Below are positions 1 to 8,363 of a stretch of DNA of 64,000 nucleotides, piece after piece. Source of the stretch: UBA1715 sp964346725 (GTDB lineage Bacteria; Bacteroidota; Bacteroidia; Bacteroidales; UBA1715); NCBI GenBank assembly GCA_964346725.1, contig CAYFVM010000005.1, positions 1 to 64,000 of the forward strand. Reading direction: 5' to 3'. Within the stretch, counting starts at the first letter, position 1, and every line of letters starts with the position of its first letter. A program made the position numbers and the translations under genes. The notes beneath the pieces are model-generated. The model saw only the letters and a list, made by a program, of their open reading frames with translations. It was not told where the DNA came from and did no database searches.

Positions 1-32
1 TCATCCTGAGCCAGGATCAAACTCTTCGTTGT
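1..32 (-). rRNA. rrs: 16S ribosomal RNA, 5' end only
   Basis: The reverse complement of the first bases reads GAAGAGTTTGATCCTGGC, the universal 27F region at the 5' end of bacterial 16S rRNA. Aligning this to E. coli 16S puts the mature 5' end near position 32. The gene runs off the left edge, so only about 32 nt are present. It points leftwards, away from the rest of the window. Confidence 0.93.
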
Positions 33-396
33 CTTTAATCTTTTGTAAAATATCTTTCTTCGTAGATTAATGCTCAAAATAAACTCTACCCAAATTTTTA
101 ACTTTTAAAGTTAAGTGCTTTCCCATTTTGTCAATGTACTTGCCCTTCTTGACTCCCGTTTCCGTTAGGAGAACGTTCTTGTCTTTCGGGGTTGCAAATG
201 TTTGAATATTTTTATTTCCAACCAAATTTTTTTAACATTTTTTTAAAAAAATTTTCTTTTCGTTGATAATCAACTAATTACGCGGTAATTTTTCTACTGG
301 TTTTCTCAAAATTACACTGTTTTTTATCCCATTATTCCCTTTTTAAAAGGCAAAAAAGGAGGAAATTTTCTAAACCTGTTGAAAAAACTGCAAATT
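33..396 (-). promoter_or_regulatory. rRNA operon leader and probable promoter region
   Basis: This 364-bp stretch between folB and 16S has no plausible gene. On the minus strand, positions 226-223 read TTTG and positions 202-195 read AACATTTG. That is a minus-33/minus-7 pair of the Bacteroidota type with a 20-bp spacer, although the TA of TAnnTTTG is not conserved. It would give a leader of roughly 155 nt before mature 16S. The flanks are strongly A/T rich, as expected of an rRNA upstream region. The exact start site is inferred. Confidence 0.4.
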
Positions 397-831
397 TTAG
401 CATGAAGGAACCGAAAACATTGTTGAATGAAAACTTGAATCTATTTTTTCATCTTCATCTACAGCATCGTCTTTTTCGCTACGCATTGTAACCGAAACTG
501 CCTTCATTTTTCCTTTGATAGTTGGTGCCATTTTGGAAATATCAACTTGTACCGAAAGCAATTGGTCGGGAAATTTCTGATAGAGGGCATCCATTATTCG
601 TTTGCACACATTCTCCAATAAAGAAGACGGCGTTTTCATTTGCTCCTCTACTACCTCATACGCTGTTTGATAATTTAATGCATCCTTTATATTATCAGTT
701 TGTGCTGGCGTAGTTGCATCGTATTCAAGCCACAAATTCACAAGGAATCGACCGCCTACGGTTTTCTCTGCTTCATAACAACCGTGGTATGCGTAAAATT
801 CCATGTCTTGTAATTCAATCAATCCAGTCAT
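397..831 (-). CDS. folB: Dihydroneopterin aldolase FolB
   Basis: Folate biosynthesis enzyme that cleaves 7,8-dihydroneopterin to 6-hydroxymethyl-7,8-dihydropterin and glycolaldehyde in the cytoplasm. The N-terminus (MTGLIELQDMEFYAYHGCY) carries the family signature FYAYHGxxxxEK, and a later SKMAPTIKG segment matches the conserved Lys-Pro-rich loop. I chose the ATG at 831 because this strand also opens with a Lys-rich extension from 858 that FolB proteins lack. The protein is ~144 aa, slightly longer than the usual ~120 owing to an acidic, Ser-rich tail of about 25 residues. It lies between the rRNA promoter region and a split envelope gene and appears to be monocistronic. Confidence 0.85.
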   Translation of the reverse strand: MTGLIELQDMEFYAYHGCYEAEKTVGGRFLVNLWLEYDATTPAQTDNIKDALNYQTAYEVVEEQMKTPSSLLENVCKRIMDALYQKFPDQLLSVQVDISKMAPTIKGKMKAVSVTMRSEKDDAVDEDEKIDSSFHSTMFSVPSC

Positions 832-945
832 TTTTTGTTTTTTTTTGCAAAGAAACATCTTTTTCTACAAAAGAAAAATTCGGTGTCTTTTTTCTCTCTG
901 AACTGGTTGTTGTTGACTCAATTATGAAACGTGACGACTTGGCTA

Positions 946-1599
946 TTAGAACACAAAGTTAAGCGATGCCGCAAATTGCAACCCGCGCATATTCAAGTTT
1001 TCGGTGAACGGAAGTATGTACGTCATTTTTGTGTCTAACAACATGAAATTGTTTTTGTACAACTCAAGCCCCACTGCCGGACTTACATATACTGTATTGA
1101 GAGAACTTTTTTCGCCCGTGCACGCCATGAAACCAACATGATACCCGGAATATAAATTAAGGAACTTACGTCCGCCACGGCCTAAATGGCGTGAGTAGAA
1201 GTCTTGACCGAAACTGAAGTTGAATATGTCGGAATACATAAGGGTGTCGTTTTGAGGAACGTTTACGGCTTTGAATGCACCAAGTGTTATGTATGATTTA
1301 CCTTTGGTGAAAAGATATTTCAACATATATCCATTATAATAATCGGCAGAAATTCCGGCTTTGGCATTCTCTGGCGTGAAAACACTGTATTCAAAACCCG
1401 GCATATTCACAAACTTTATTTTCTGGTTCTGATTTGGAGTGGTAAGTTCTCGCATCAACGCAACGTCAAGCCACACGGTGGTGATTTTTTTATCGAGCTC
1501 CTGTATTTCATTCTCATACTCCCGAATCTTTTGTTCGTCCTCGTCGTTCATGGATTGAAAACGCTCAAGCCTTATCTCGTCATCAACGGTGAGCGCCAT
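946..1599 (-). CDS. C-terminal part of a split envelope protein (beta-barrel-like)
   Basis: The family is not recognised. The 217-residue frame starts with a charged coiled-coil-like stretch (about residues 1-40) and continues as alternating aromatic/polar segments typical of outer-membrane beta strands, ending in NFVF with a C-terminal Phe. It is probably not an independent gene. Upstream of its ATG the same frame stays open back to position ~1648 with a similar coiled-coil composition, overlapping the end of the secreted ORF at 1626-1982. One added A in the A5 run (plus strand T5 at 1645-1649) would join the two into one ~340-residue secreted protein. The split may be a real mutation or a sequencing error. 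Confidence 0.55.
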   Translation of the reverse strand: MALTVDDEIRLERFQSMNDEDEQKIREYENEIQELDKKITTVWLDVALMRELTTPNQNQKIKFVNMPGFEYSVFTPENAKAGISADYYNGYMLKYLFTKGKSYITLGAFKAVNVPQNDTLMYSDIFNFSFGQDFYSRHLGRGGRKFLNLYSGYHVGFMACTGEKSSLNTVYVSPAVGLELYKNNFMLLDTKMTYILPFTENLNMRGLQFAASLNFVF

Positions 1600-1625
1600 T
1601 TCCTTTCGGTTTTGTATTTTGGCTT

Positions 1626-1982
1626 TTAGTTCTCGATATTTTGATTTTTCTCAGCCTTTTCTTCTGGAATAAATTTAGTGGTCTCGCTGAGCGTGATTGT
1701 TTGGCAATTCCATTCTTCCAATTTATTCTTGAATTCGGCAAATTGAGATTTTGACATAATTAATGTGTAACGAATAACATAATAATCTTTCGTCTTTTGC
1801 TTGATGTCAAGAGTGTTTTGCTCAAGAAATTGTTCGAATTTAGGAGAAACTTTCTCGAAGTTTGGCGTAAATGTTTCAGCCGAAGCGTCAATGTTCGTAC
1901 TATCTGTACTGCTTTGAGCAAAACCAGTATATGACAAATTTGCGAAAATTGTAAGGATGAAAAGGAAATTTTTTGTTTTCAT
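1626..1982 (-). CDS. N-terminal part of a split secreted protein
   Basis: A 118-residue frame begins with a clear Sec signal peptide (MKTKNFLFILTIFANLSYTG, then FAQ). A Ser/Thr/Asp-rich linker follows, then a compact alpha/beta segment with a KxxFAEFKNKLEEW helix. No family is recognised. The frame ends 17 codons after an A5 run, at the point where the next frame (946-1599) continues as a coiled coil. This is therefore most likely the first third of a single envelope protein. A good minus-7 box (TATTTTTG) lies 45 bp upstream. Confidence 0.55.
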   Translation of the reverse strand: MKTKNFLFILTIFANLSYTGFAQSSTDSTNIDASAETFTPNFEKVSPKFEQFLEQNTLDIKQKTKDYYVIRYTLIMSKSQFAEFKNKLEEWNCQTITLSETTKFIPEEKAEKNQNIEN

Positions 1983-2026
1983 TTTCCTTGTTTATGATGT
2001 TGGTAGTTTTATCTTAAATTCTTTTG

Positions 2027-2034
2027 CAAAAATA
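2027..2034 (-). promoter_or_regulatory. minus-7 box of the split envelope gene
   Basis: On the minus strand this reads TATTTTTG, matching the Bacteroidota minus-7 consensus TAnnTTTG about 45 bp before the ATG at 1982. No clear TTG is found at the minus-33 distance. It is divergent from the glnS promoter. Confidence 0.45.
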
Positions 2035-2118
2035 TGCATTTTCGTAATTATTAAGCAGATAGTTGTATGTTTATTCTAATTCTGTTCGTTTCTTAACAAA
2101 AATCAACGTATAAATTTA

Positions 2119-2126
2119 TATTTTTG
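2119..2126 (+). promoter_or_regulatory. minus-7 box of glnS
   Basis: TATTTTTG fits TAnnTTTG exactly. It lies 20 bp before the glnS ATG, implying a short 5' leader. The minus-33 element is weak. Confidence 0.5.
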
Positions 2127-2145
2127 CACAACTAAATATATATGT

Positions 2146-3831
2146 ATGGCAAACGAAGTAGTTGTAGAGGGTGAAAAAAAACCTCTCAATTTTTTGGAAG
2201 AAATTATCGAAAACGATTTGGCTAACGGCAAATGCAAGGGCGTGTTGACGCGCTTTCCGCCAGAACCAAACGGATATTTACATATTGGTCACGCAAAATC
2301 AATTTGCTTGAATTTTGGTATAGCAAAGAAATATGGAGGAAAAACCAATCTTCGCTTCGACGATACCAATCCTGTGAAAGAAGACACTGAATACGTTGAT
2401 TCTATTATGGAAGACGTTCGTTGGCTTGGCTTTGAATGGGCTGATGTTCACTATGCGTCTGACTATTTCGACCAATTGTATGCGTGGGCCGTTGATTTGA
2501 TTAAGAAAGGTTTAGCCTACGTAGACGACCAAAGTCTTGAAGAAATTCGTCAAAATAGAGGAACCGTGCAAACTCCCGGAAAACCAAGTCCATGGAGAGA
2601 CCGCAGTGTTGAGGAAAACCTTGATTTGTTTGAGAGAATGAAAAACGGCGAATTCGAAGACGGTTCAAAGGTTCTTCGCGCCAAAATAGACATGGCTCAC
2701 AGCAACATGCAAATGCGCGACCCTATTATGTACCGCATTCTCCATACCGAACACCACCGCACAGGAAATAAATGGTGCATTTATCCAATGTACGACTTTG
2801 CTCACGGAGAAAGTGATTCTATAGAAAACATTACTCACTCTATTTGTACGTTGGAATTTGATATTCACCGTCCTTTGTACGATTGGTTTATTCAACAATT
2901 GGGAATTTTCCCATCACACCAATACGAATTTGCACGTTTGAACATTAACTATACCGTAATGAGCAAACGCAAATTGTTGCAATTGGTGAAAGAAGGCTAC
3001 GTGAGCGGCTGGGACGATCCACGAATGCCTACAATCTGCGGTTTCCGCCGTCGTGGTTACACTCCTGAATCTCTTCGTAATTTCTGCGAAAAAATTGGTG
3101 TGGCAAAACGCGACAATGTGATTGATTACTCCGTTTTGGAATTCTGCCTTCGCGAACATCTCAACAAAGTTGCTCCGCGTATGATGGCGGTGCTCAATCC
3201 GGTAAAAGTTGTGATTACCAATTATCCCGACGACCAAGTAGAAACGCTAACCGCAATCAATAACCCTGAAGACGAATCGGCTGGAAGCAGAGAAATTCCA
3301 TTCTGCAAAGAGTTGTACATTGATAGAGACGACTTTATGGAAAATCCGCCGAAAAAATATTTCCGCCTTACACCCGGACAAGAAGTTCGTTTGCGTTATG
3401 CGTATTTTATTACCTGTCAAGACGTTATAAAAGACGCTGACGGAAATATCACTGAAATTCATTGCACTTACGACCCAGCTTCACGCGGTGGAAACTCACC
3501 TGACGGAAGAAAAGTAAAAGGTACGATTCATTGGGTTTCGGCTCACCATGCAATTGATGCAGAAGTGCGCTTGTTTGACCGTTTGTTTAACGTAGAATCA
3601 CCGGACGAAGTTGAAGAAGGCAAAACCTTCCTTGATAATTTGAACCCTGATTCTCTTAAAGTGTTGAATAACTGCAAACTAGAGCCAGCTTTAGCTAACG
3701 TAAAAGTTCTCGACAAAATGCAGTTCGAACGCGTGGGCTATTTCTGTGTAGACAAAGATTCAACACCTGAACACCTTGTTTTCAATAGAGCTTGTACGCT
3801 TAAAGATAGTTGGGCAAAAATCAACGGATAA
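2146..3831 (+). CDS. glnS: Glutaminyl-tRNA synthetase
   Basis: Class I aminoacyl-tRNA synthetase charging tRNA-Gln. At 561 residues it matches bacterial GlnRS (~550). The HIGH motif is at residues 46-49 within FPPEPNGYLHIGHAKS, and the KMSKS-equivalent MSKRK starts at residue 272. The catalytic Rossmann domain is followed by the two beta-barrel anticodon-binding domains typical of GlnRS rather than GluRS. The segment after the HIGH motif (RFDDTNP) and the C-terminal block FERVGYFCVDKD are characteristic. A TAnnTTTG box is 20 bp upstream and a strong terminator lies 20 bp downstream, so it is a single-gene unit. Confidence 0.96.
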   Translation: MANEVVVEGEKKPLNFLEEIIENDLANGKCKGVLTRFPPEPNGYLHIGHAKSICLNFGIAKKYGGKTNLRFDDTNPVKEDTEYVDSIMEDVRWLGFEWADVHYASDYFDQLYAWAVDLIKKGLAYVDDQSLEEIRQNRGTVQTPGKPSPWRDRSVEENLDLFERMKNGEFEDGSKVLRAKIDMAHSNMQMRDPIMYRILHTEHHRTGNKWCIYPMYDFAHGESDSIENITHSICTLEFDIHRPLYDWFIQQLGIFPSHQYEFARLNINYTVMSKRKLLQLVKEGYVSGWDDPRMPTICGFRRRGYTPESLRNFCEKIGVAKRDNVIDYSVLEFCLREHLNKVAPRMMAVLNPVKVVITNYPDDQVETLTAINNPEDESAGSREIPFCKELYIDRDDFMENPPKKYFRLTPGQEVRLRYAYFITCQDVIKDADGNITEIHCTYDPASRGGNSPDGRKVKGTIHWVSAHHAIDAEVRLFDRLFNVESPDEVEEGKTFLDNLNPDSLKVLNNCKLEPALANVKVLDKMQFERVGYFCVDKDSTPEHLVFNRACTLKDSWAKING

Positions 3832-3850
3832 TGTTCTCGTTGTGCTATTT

Positions 3851-3890
3851 ACAAAGGGCTTATGTACAAAATCATAAGCCCTTTGTTTTG
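3851..3890 (+). terminator. Rho-independent terminator of glnS
   Basis: A perfect 14-bp stem (ACAAAGGGCTTATG at 3851-3864 with its complement at 3873-3886) and an 8-nt loop are followed by a short T-rich tail, 20 bp after the glnS stop. Confidence 0.8.
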
Positions 3891-3924
3891 TATGCACCTT
3901 TACTTATTGTTTCGGTAATATTCG

Positions 3925-3932
3925 TACTTTTG
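3925..3932 (+). promoter_or_regulatory. minus-7 box of the POT-queH-heptose operon
   Basis: TACTTTTG matches TAnnTTTG 14 bp before the ATG of the transporter. A TTG at 3907-3909 is a possible minus-33 element, although the 15-bp spacer is short. Confidence 0.45.
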
Positions 3933-3946
3933 TACATTATAATACA

Positions 3947-5662
3947 ATGAAAACTTCGGAAATGCGTCAACCAAAAGCCCTTGTTGTGTTGTTTTTCACT
4001 GAAATGTGGGAACGATTCAGCTTTTATGGCATGCGGGCATTGTTGGTGCTGTACCTTATTCAAGAACTTTTTGCCGATTTATCAGAACCCAATGCAAAAG
4101 CCGTTGCCATTGGTATATTTGCCGCATATGGTTCGTTGGTCTATGCCTCGCCGTTTATTGGCGGTTTGATTGCCGATAAATTTCTCGGCCACCGAAAAGC
4201 AATCATTTGGGGTGCCATTCTCATGGCTGTCGGGCATTTTATTATGGCTATTGAAAATGAATTTTTCCTCTATGTGGCACTTTCATTCATTATTATAGGA
4301 AGCGGATTTTTTAAACCGAATATGCCTACCATTTTGGGCTCTTTGTACAAAGAGAAAGACCCACGCCGTGATGGCGGTTTTACCATATACTACATGAGTG
4401 TGAACTTGGGTGCGTTTATCTCTCCCCTGATATGTGGCTATGTAGGCGAAACGTACGGTTGGCACTATGGGTTTGCCATAGCAGGAATTGGCATGCTTGC
4501 CGGGCTTTTTATTTTTGCAAAATTTGGGTATATGCTTGATTATCACGAAGAAACCGACCCAAATACAAATGAAACCATTATGGTACATAAGCCTGTTGGT
4601 GAAGTGCCTGATAAAGAAAAGCTTGCAAAAAAATGGTTGGGCCTTTCTTGCGAAATGTGGATTTACATTATTTGTGTGTTGTGTGTATTTGGCGTTTCGC
4701 TTCTTGTAAAGCATTATGAGATAATGACATACGTTTTGTTCCCTTTTACCGCCGCAATTCTAGGGATTCTTTTCGTTATTGCGATACGCAGTGAAAAAGT
4801 GGAACGAGATCGATTGTTTGTGATACTTATCCTGCTCATGTTCACGACACTGTTTTGGTCGTTTTTTGAGCAAGCCGGCTCATCACTCACGCTATACGCT
4901 AAAGAAAATGTGGATAGGAACATATTGGGAAGCATCGTTCCTGCTTCGTTGTTCCAGTCTATCAACCCCATGTTTATCTTGATATTGGCTTCGCCATTTT
5001 CAGTACTCTGGATGCAATTGGCACAACGAAAAAAAGAACCGTCAACGCCTATCAAGTTTTCAATCGGAATTTTGCTGCTAAGCATTGGCTTCCTTATTCT
5101 TGGCGTTGCGCCATCGTTTCTTTCGTTTGAAACAATTACCGAAGAAAACTCCGTATTGCGAATTGCCGCAGTTCCGGCCATATTCCTAGTTGTAAGTTAT
5201 TTATTCCAAACCATGGGCGAACTTTGCTTGTCGCCTATCGGACTGTCAATGGTTTCGCGACTTGCTCCGGCAAAAATTGCGGGCATGGTTATTGGCGCGT
5301 GGCATTTATCATCATCGCTTGCTTTTCAAATCGGAGGATGGATTGCTACAGCCTCAACTACCACCGAACCAACACAAGAAATTACAACGGAACAATCGAA
5401 TAGTAAGCCTGACAAGATTTCGGAAGATACGTACGTGGCTCAAAGTTCTGATTTTGAAGAAGAAAGCATTTCGCACGCTGTCTCTAAAAAATATATTTCC
5501 GAAAGCGAAGCGCAACAACTTTCGCCAGAGGAAAAAACCTCGCTTTCTCATCTACGGCAATACACCAACGTATTTGTGCAGGTGGGAGTTGTAGCACTGT
5601 TGGCGAGCATTTTGCTTTTCTTCCTTTCTCCTTTTATAACCCGCATGATGCACGAAGACTAA
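3947..5662 (+). CDS. POT/PTR family proton-dependent oligopeptide transporter
   Basis: A 571-residue inner-membrane major-facilitator protein that imports di- and tripeptides with protons. The family signature ExxERFxxYG (TEMWERFSFYGMR) is at residues 18-30, followed by GGLIADKFLGHRKAI, the classic motif between helices 2 and 3. The remaining sequence shows the expected run of hydrophobic helices. A hydrophilic, acidic, Gln/Ser-rich stretch of ~70 residues (about 473-540) sits before the last membrane helix, longer than usual for the family. It is the first gene of a tightly packed operon: queH starts 1 bp after its stop. The TTG-containing reading 5' of the ATG was ignored. Confidence 0.9.
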   Translation: MKTSEMRQPKALVVLFFTEMWERFSFYGMRALLVLYLIQELFADLSEPNAKAVAIGIFAAYGSLVYASPFIGGLIADKFLGHRKAIIWGAILMAVGHFIMAIENEFFLYVALSFIIIGSGFFKPNMPTILGSLYKEKDPRRDGGFTIYYMSVNLGAFISPLICGYVGETYGWHYGFAIAGIGMLAGLFIFAKFGYMLDYHEETDPNTNETIMVHKPVGEVPDKEKLAKKWLGLSCEMWIYIICVLCVFGVSLLVKHYEIMTYVLFPFTAAILGILFVIAIRSEKVERDRLFVILILLMFTTLFWSFFEQAGSSLTLYAKENVDRNILGSIVPASLFQSINPMFILILASPFSVLWMQLAQRKKEPSTPIKFSIGILLLSIGFLILGVAPSFLSFETITEENSVLRIAAVPAIFLVVSYLFQTMGELCLSPIGLSMVSRLAPAKIAGMVIGAWHLSSSLAFQIGGWIATASTTTEPTQEITTEQSNSKPDKISEDTYVAQSSDFEEESISHAVSKKYISESEAQQLSPEEKTSLSHLRQYTNVFVQVGVVALLASILLFFLSPFITRMMHED

Positions 5663-5663
5663 G

Positions 5664-6203
5664 ATGAAAGAAATTCTTCTCCATATTTGTTGTGCGCCTT
5701 GCGGCTCGGCTTCGGTAGAACGATTGCTTGCGGAGCAATGGAAACCAACCTTGTATTACTTTATGCCGAATATTTTCCCACAAGAAGAATGGGAAAAACG
5801 AAAATTGTATGTGGAGAAACTTGCCGCCCACTTCAATGTAGATTTGCTTGTGAAAACATATAACCACGACATGTGGAAACAGCACACAATTGGACTTGAG
5901 CGAGAAAGAGAAGGTGGTGCGCGCTGTTTCAATTGTTTTGAATTTCTGCTTCGCTCTACATTTGAGAAAGCAGAAGAACTCGGTTTCCAACATTTTGCGA
6001 CAACACTCACCATTAGTCCGCACAAAAATTCCAATAAAATTGCCGAAATTGGCTCGCAATTCGCCACATACACGCATTTTGATTTCAAAAAACGTGATGG
6101 CTACAAACGGAGCATTGAACTGAGCAAAGAACTCGATTTATATCGCCAACAGTATTGTGCATGCGAATTTAGTATGAATAACTCAAAAATCGTAACAGAA
6201 TGA
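5664..6203 (+). CDS. queH: Epoxyqueuosine reductase QueH
   Basis: Catalyses the last step of queuosine synthesis (epoxyqueuosine to queuosine in the tRNA wobble position), as the non-orthologous alternative to QueG. The 179-residue protein opens with LLHICCAPC (Cys9, Cys10, Cys13). It keeps the RCFNCF pair mid-protein and YCAC near residues 164-167, the iron-sulfur and metal-binding cysteines of the DUF208/QueH family. It lies in an operon 1 bp after the peptide transporter and overlaps the next gene by 4 bp (ATGA). The neighbours are not functionally related to queuosine in any obvious way. Confidence 0.9.
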   Translation: MKEILLHICCAPCGSASVERLLAEQWKPTLYYFMPNIFPQEEWEKRKLYVEKLAAHFNVDLLVKTYNHDMWKQHTIGLEREREGGARCFNCFEFLLRSTFEKAEELGFQHFATTLTISPHKNSNKIAEIGSQFATYTHFDFKKRDGYKRSIELSKELDLYRQQYCACEFSMNNSKIVTE

Positions 6204-7360
6204 AAATCATTATTATAGGAACCGCTTATCCATATCGTGGAGGTTTGTCAGCGTTTAACGAACGACTTGCGCAAGAACTTGTAGCAGAAGGTAATGAAGT
6301 GGAAATTTACACGTTCACGCTTCAATATCCTAGTTTCTTATTCCCGGGCAAAACGCAGTATTCTGAAGAACCCGACAGAAGCGGGCTCCGCATTCTTCGA
6401 AAAATACATTCGTGCAACCCTCTTAATTGGATTTCGGTTGGGCGTGAAATTCGAAAGAAAAACCCTGACATTGTTATTACCAAATTTTGGTTGCCGTTTA
6501 TGGCTCCCTGCTTTGGCACCATTGCCCGCATCGTACGCAAAAACAAGCATACGAAACTCATTTCCATTCTCGACAATATCATTCCTCACGAGCACCGCAT
6601 TGGCGACAGAATTTTTGCGCGCTATTTTGTGAATTCAACGCATGGCTTTGTGGCTATGTCAAACTCGGTGTTGCAAGATTTGTCACTATTTGACAAACAA
6701 AAACCACGGGAATTTTGTCGTCACCCGCTGTACGACCACTATGGTGAATTGTTGCCGAAAAGTGAGGCGTTACAACTACTCCAACTTGATGAGCAGTTTC
6801 GCTACGTGCTTTTCTTCGGATTTATTCGCGGATATAAAGGGCTTGATCTTTTGCTTGATGCCTTTGCCGACAAACGTTTTGCCGAACAACGCATTAAGCT
6901 CATTGTTGCCGGTGAATTTTATGGCGACGCAAAACCCTACATGGAGCAAATTGAGCGTTTGGGCATTGCCGACCGCTTGGTTTTGTGCACCGATTTTATC
7001 CCCGACAGTGAGGTAAATCGCTATTTCAGCGCAGCCGACATTGTGGCGCAGCCCTACAAAACGGCTACACAAAGTGGCGTAACGCAAATTGCATTTCATT
7101 TTGAAAAACCTATGCTTGTAACCAACGTTGGCGGGCTTGCCGAGATGATTCACGATGGCAAAATTGGCTACGTGATGGAACCCGAAGCACAACAAATTGC
7201 CGACGCACTTATTTCATACTACGACAACGCAAAAGAGTCGGAATTCACTGAAAATGTGAAAGTTGAAAAACAAAACTATGCGTGGTCAAAAATGACCGGC
7301 GCAATACAAACATTAGCTACAGAACTAGAAAAACCGGGAAATTATGATAATACGAAGTAA
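6200..7360 (+). CDS. Glycosyltransferase, GT4 family
   Basis: A 386-residue GT-B fold transferase. The N-terminus (IIIGTAYPYRGGLSAFNERL) is the GT4 glycine-rich acceptor loop. The C-terminal half has FGFIRGYKGLDLLLDAF and the donor-binding E(x7)E-like region (PYKTATQSGVTQIAFHFEKP, then VTNVGGLAEMI). It probably transfers a sugar to a surface polysaccharide or lipid carrier. The gene overlaps queH by 4 bp and hddA by 17 bp, so co-expression with the heptose-nucleotide genes is likely, and it may use GDP-heptose or a related sugar. Donor and acceptor are inferred from context only. Confidence 0.85.
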   Translation: MKIIIIGTAYPYRGGLSAFNERLAQELVAEGNEVEIYTFTLQYPSFLFPGKTQYSEEPDRSGLRILRKIHSCNPLNWISVGREIRKKNPDIVITKFWLPFMAPCFGTIARIVRKNKHTKLISILDNIIPHEHRIGDRIFARYFVNSTHGFVAMSNSVLQDLSLFDKQKPREFCRHPLYDHYGELLPKSEALQLLQLDEQFRYVLFFGFIRGYKGLDLLLDAFADKRFAEQRIKLIVAGEFYGDAKPYMEQIERLGIADRLVLCTDFIPDSEVNRYFSAADIVAQPYKTATQSGVTQIAFHFEKPMLVTNVGGLAEMIHDGKIGYVMEPEAQQIADALISYYDNAKESEFTENVKVEKQNYAWSKMTGAIQTLATELEKPGNYDNTK

Positions 7361-8363
7361 AGCACCTCTCCGTTTGGGACTTGCAGGTGGCGGGTCCGAT
7401 GTGTCGCCGTATTCTGATATTTATGGCGGTGCCATTTTGAACGCAACTATAAGCATGTATGCGCACACAACGATTATTCCTACAAACGATGGAAAAATCG
7501 TGTTTGAAGCGCCGGAAAAGAAGTTGCGAGAAGAATTTGCTGAAGCAAAAGAACTTACTGCCGACGGCTATTTTATCCTTCACAAAGGCGTGTACAACCG
7601 TATTGTGAAACAATTTACCAAGGCACCTCTTTCGTTTCGAATTTGCTCGTTTGTTGACGCTCCGGCCGGTTCTGGTTTGGGAACCTCTTCCACCTTGGTG
7701 GTGAGTATTCTGGGTGCATTTGTAGAATGGCTCAAACTTCCTTTGGGAGAATACGATATAGCTCAACTCGCATACGAAATAGAACGTGTAGATTTGGGCT
7801 TGGCAGGCGGTAAACAAGATCAATACGCTGCTACTTTTGGCGGATTCAATTTTATGGAATTCCAAAACAGCAACGTGATTGTGAACCCACTCCGCATACG
7901 CCAACGCTACATTGACGAACTTACACACAATTTGGTGCTTTATTACACCGAAACAAGCCACGTGTCGGCAGAAATTATCAAAGAACAACAAACCAACGTT
8001 GCTTCAAAAAATGCGACTTCAATTGAGTCAATGCACAAAGTGAAAGAGCAAGCCATACGTATGAAAGAAGCTTTGCTCAAAGGCGACATTGACGGAATTG
8101 GGAAAATACTTGATTTTGGCTGGCAATATAAAAAACAGATGGCCAAAAGTATTAGCAATGAGCATATTGACAAACTTTACGAAACAGCCTTGAATGCGGG
8201 CGCTTCGGGTGGAAAAATTTCCGGTGCCGGTGGTGGAGGATTTATGTTTTTCTATTGCCCCGAAAATTCTCGCTACCGAGTAATTGAAGCCTTGTCAAAA
8301 TTTGGCGGCCAAGCAAAACGATACGAATTTACAACTGAAGGTCTGAAAACATGGACAATGTAA
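7344..8363 (+). CDS. hddA: D-glycero-alpha-D-manno-heptose 7-phosphate kinase (HddA-type GHMP kinase)
   Basis: A 339-residue GHMP-superfamily kinase. The N-terminus SKAPLRLGLAGGGSDVSPY is typical of HddA and fucokinase-like sugar kinases. The ATP loop APAGSGLGTSST is in the first third, and the C-terminal GHMP motif KISGAGGGGFMFFY is intact. It would phosphorylate heptose 7-phosphate at C1 on the way to GDP-D-glycero-alpha-D-manno-heptose for glycoprotein or surface glycans. It overlaps both neighbours, and the next gene encodes the matching guanylyltransferase. The isomerase (gmhA) and phosphatase (gmhB) are not in this window. Confidence 0.85.
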   Translation: MIIRSKAPLRLGLAGGGSDVSPYSDIYGGAILNATISMYAHTTIIPTNDGKIVFEAPEKKLREEFAEAKELTADGYFILHKGVYNRIVKQFTKAPLSFRICSFVDAPAGSGLGTSSTLVVSILGAFVEWLKLPLGEYDIAQLAYEIERVDLGLAGGKQDQYAATFGGFNFMEFQNSNVIVNPLRIRQRYIDELTHNLVLYYTETSHVSAEIIKEQQTNVASKNATSIESMHKVKEQAIRMKEALLKGDIDGIGKILDFGWQYKKQMAKSISNEHIDKLYETALNAGASGGKISGAGGGGFMFFYCPENSRYRVIEALSKFGGQAKRYEFTTEGLKTWTM

